Positions 50,426 through 50,551 of a stretch of DNA of 50,551 nucleotides are shown piece by piece. Source of the DNA: Pseudomonadota bacterium (GTDB lineage: Bacteria > Myxococcota > Myxococcia > Myxococcales > Myxococcaceae); the NCBI GenBank assembly GCA_023426545.1, contig JAFAAN010000090.1:1-50551 (forward strand), given 5' to 3'. The position numbers were made by a program, and so were the translations under genes. Position 1 is the first letter of the stretch. Every line of letters begins with the position of its first letter. The notes under the pieces were generated by a model, which worked only from the letters and a program-made list of their open reading frames with translations, did no database searches and was not told where the DNA came from.

Positions 50426-50551
50426 ATGGCCAAGGAGAAGTTCGAGCGTAACAAGCCCCACGTGAACATCGGCACGATCGGACACGTGGACCACGGCAAG
50501 ACGTCGCTGACGGCCGCCATCACCAAGGTGCTGGCGAAGGCGGGCGGCGCT
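50426..50551 (+). CDS. tuf: Elongation factor EF-Tu, N-terminal part
   Basis: The reading frame runs off the window after 42 codons: MAKEKFERNKPHVNIGTIGH then the P-loop GHVDHGKTSLTAAITKVLA. This is the unmistakable start of EF-Tu, which delivers aminoacyl-tRNA to the ribosome. GAGGAGAGG precedes the ATG. It is 144 bp after fusA. Confidence 0.97.
   Translation, partial: MAKEKFERNKPHVNIGTIGHVDHGKTSLTAAITKVLAKAGGA

Overview
The window is GC-rich (roughly 70%) chromosomal DNA from a myxobacterium, very probably Myxococcus xanthus or a close relative. The main evidence is a five-gene cluster (12786-18422) whose gene order and products match the second spore-coat polysaccharide locus of M. xanthus (exoL-exoM-exoN-exoO-exoP). 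It lies upstream of the str-type genes rpsL, rpsG, fusA and tuf. Assignments rest on reading translated products and motifs; no database search was run.

Layout. 1-480: the 3' end of a tyrosine-recombinase gene, with a 33-bp tandem duplication, next to a 29-nt piece matching the 3' end of tmRNA, which looks like an old integration scar. 480-4763 (minus): three tightly packed genes encoding a peptidoglycan-binding-domain protein, a large protein with a metzincin-like zinc site, and an exported protein of unknown function; they read like an effector module. 5067-5960: SMP-30/gluconolactonase family enzyme. 5967-12487 (minus): cytochrome c maturation operon ccmABCDEFG plus a zinc-ribbon membrane protein. 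12488-12785: divergent promoter region with a near-consensus sigma-54 element aimed at exoL. 12786-18422: exoLMNOP. 18435-23200 (minus): DUF4350-like and DUF4129-like membrane proteins and a polytopic membrane protein, preceded by thiS-thiG-thiE.

23524-31990: a coiled-coil lipoprotein, a Ser/Thr kinase homologue lacking catalytic residues, an M19 dipeptidase, a Cys-rich lipoprotein, an alpha/beta hydrolase, a CorA-type transporter with an altered signature, an unknown helical protein, a HAD phosphatase and an RlmI-type methyltransferase. 32074-37205: a lipase-like protein, an alpha/beta-hydrolase homologue without its nucleophile, a membrane-anchored subtilase with a coupled 71-residue protein, and a CPBP protease. 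37385-46845: plsB, argS, a hybrid histidine kinase, a HEAT-repeat protein, dnaJ, a SurA-N-like protein and rimI. 46957-50551: strong sigma-70 promoter, rpsL, rpsG, a perfect terminator, fusA and the start of tuf.

How the genes work together. The ccm operon builds the haem export and ligation machinery for periplasmic c-type cytochromes. exoLMNOP modifies, builds and flips the repeat unit of the spore coat polysaccharide. thiSGE makes the thiazole part of thiamine and joins it to the pyrimidine. rpsL/rpsG and fusA/tuf are translation genes, split here by a terminator into two likely transcription units. The least described parts are the 480-4763 module and several signalling or hydrolase homologues with missing catalytic residues.
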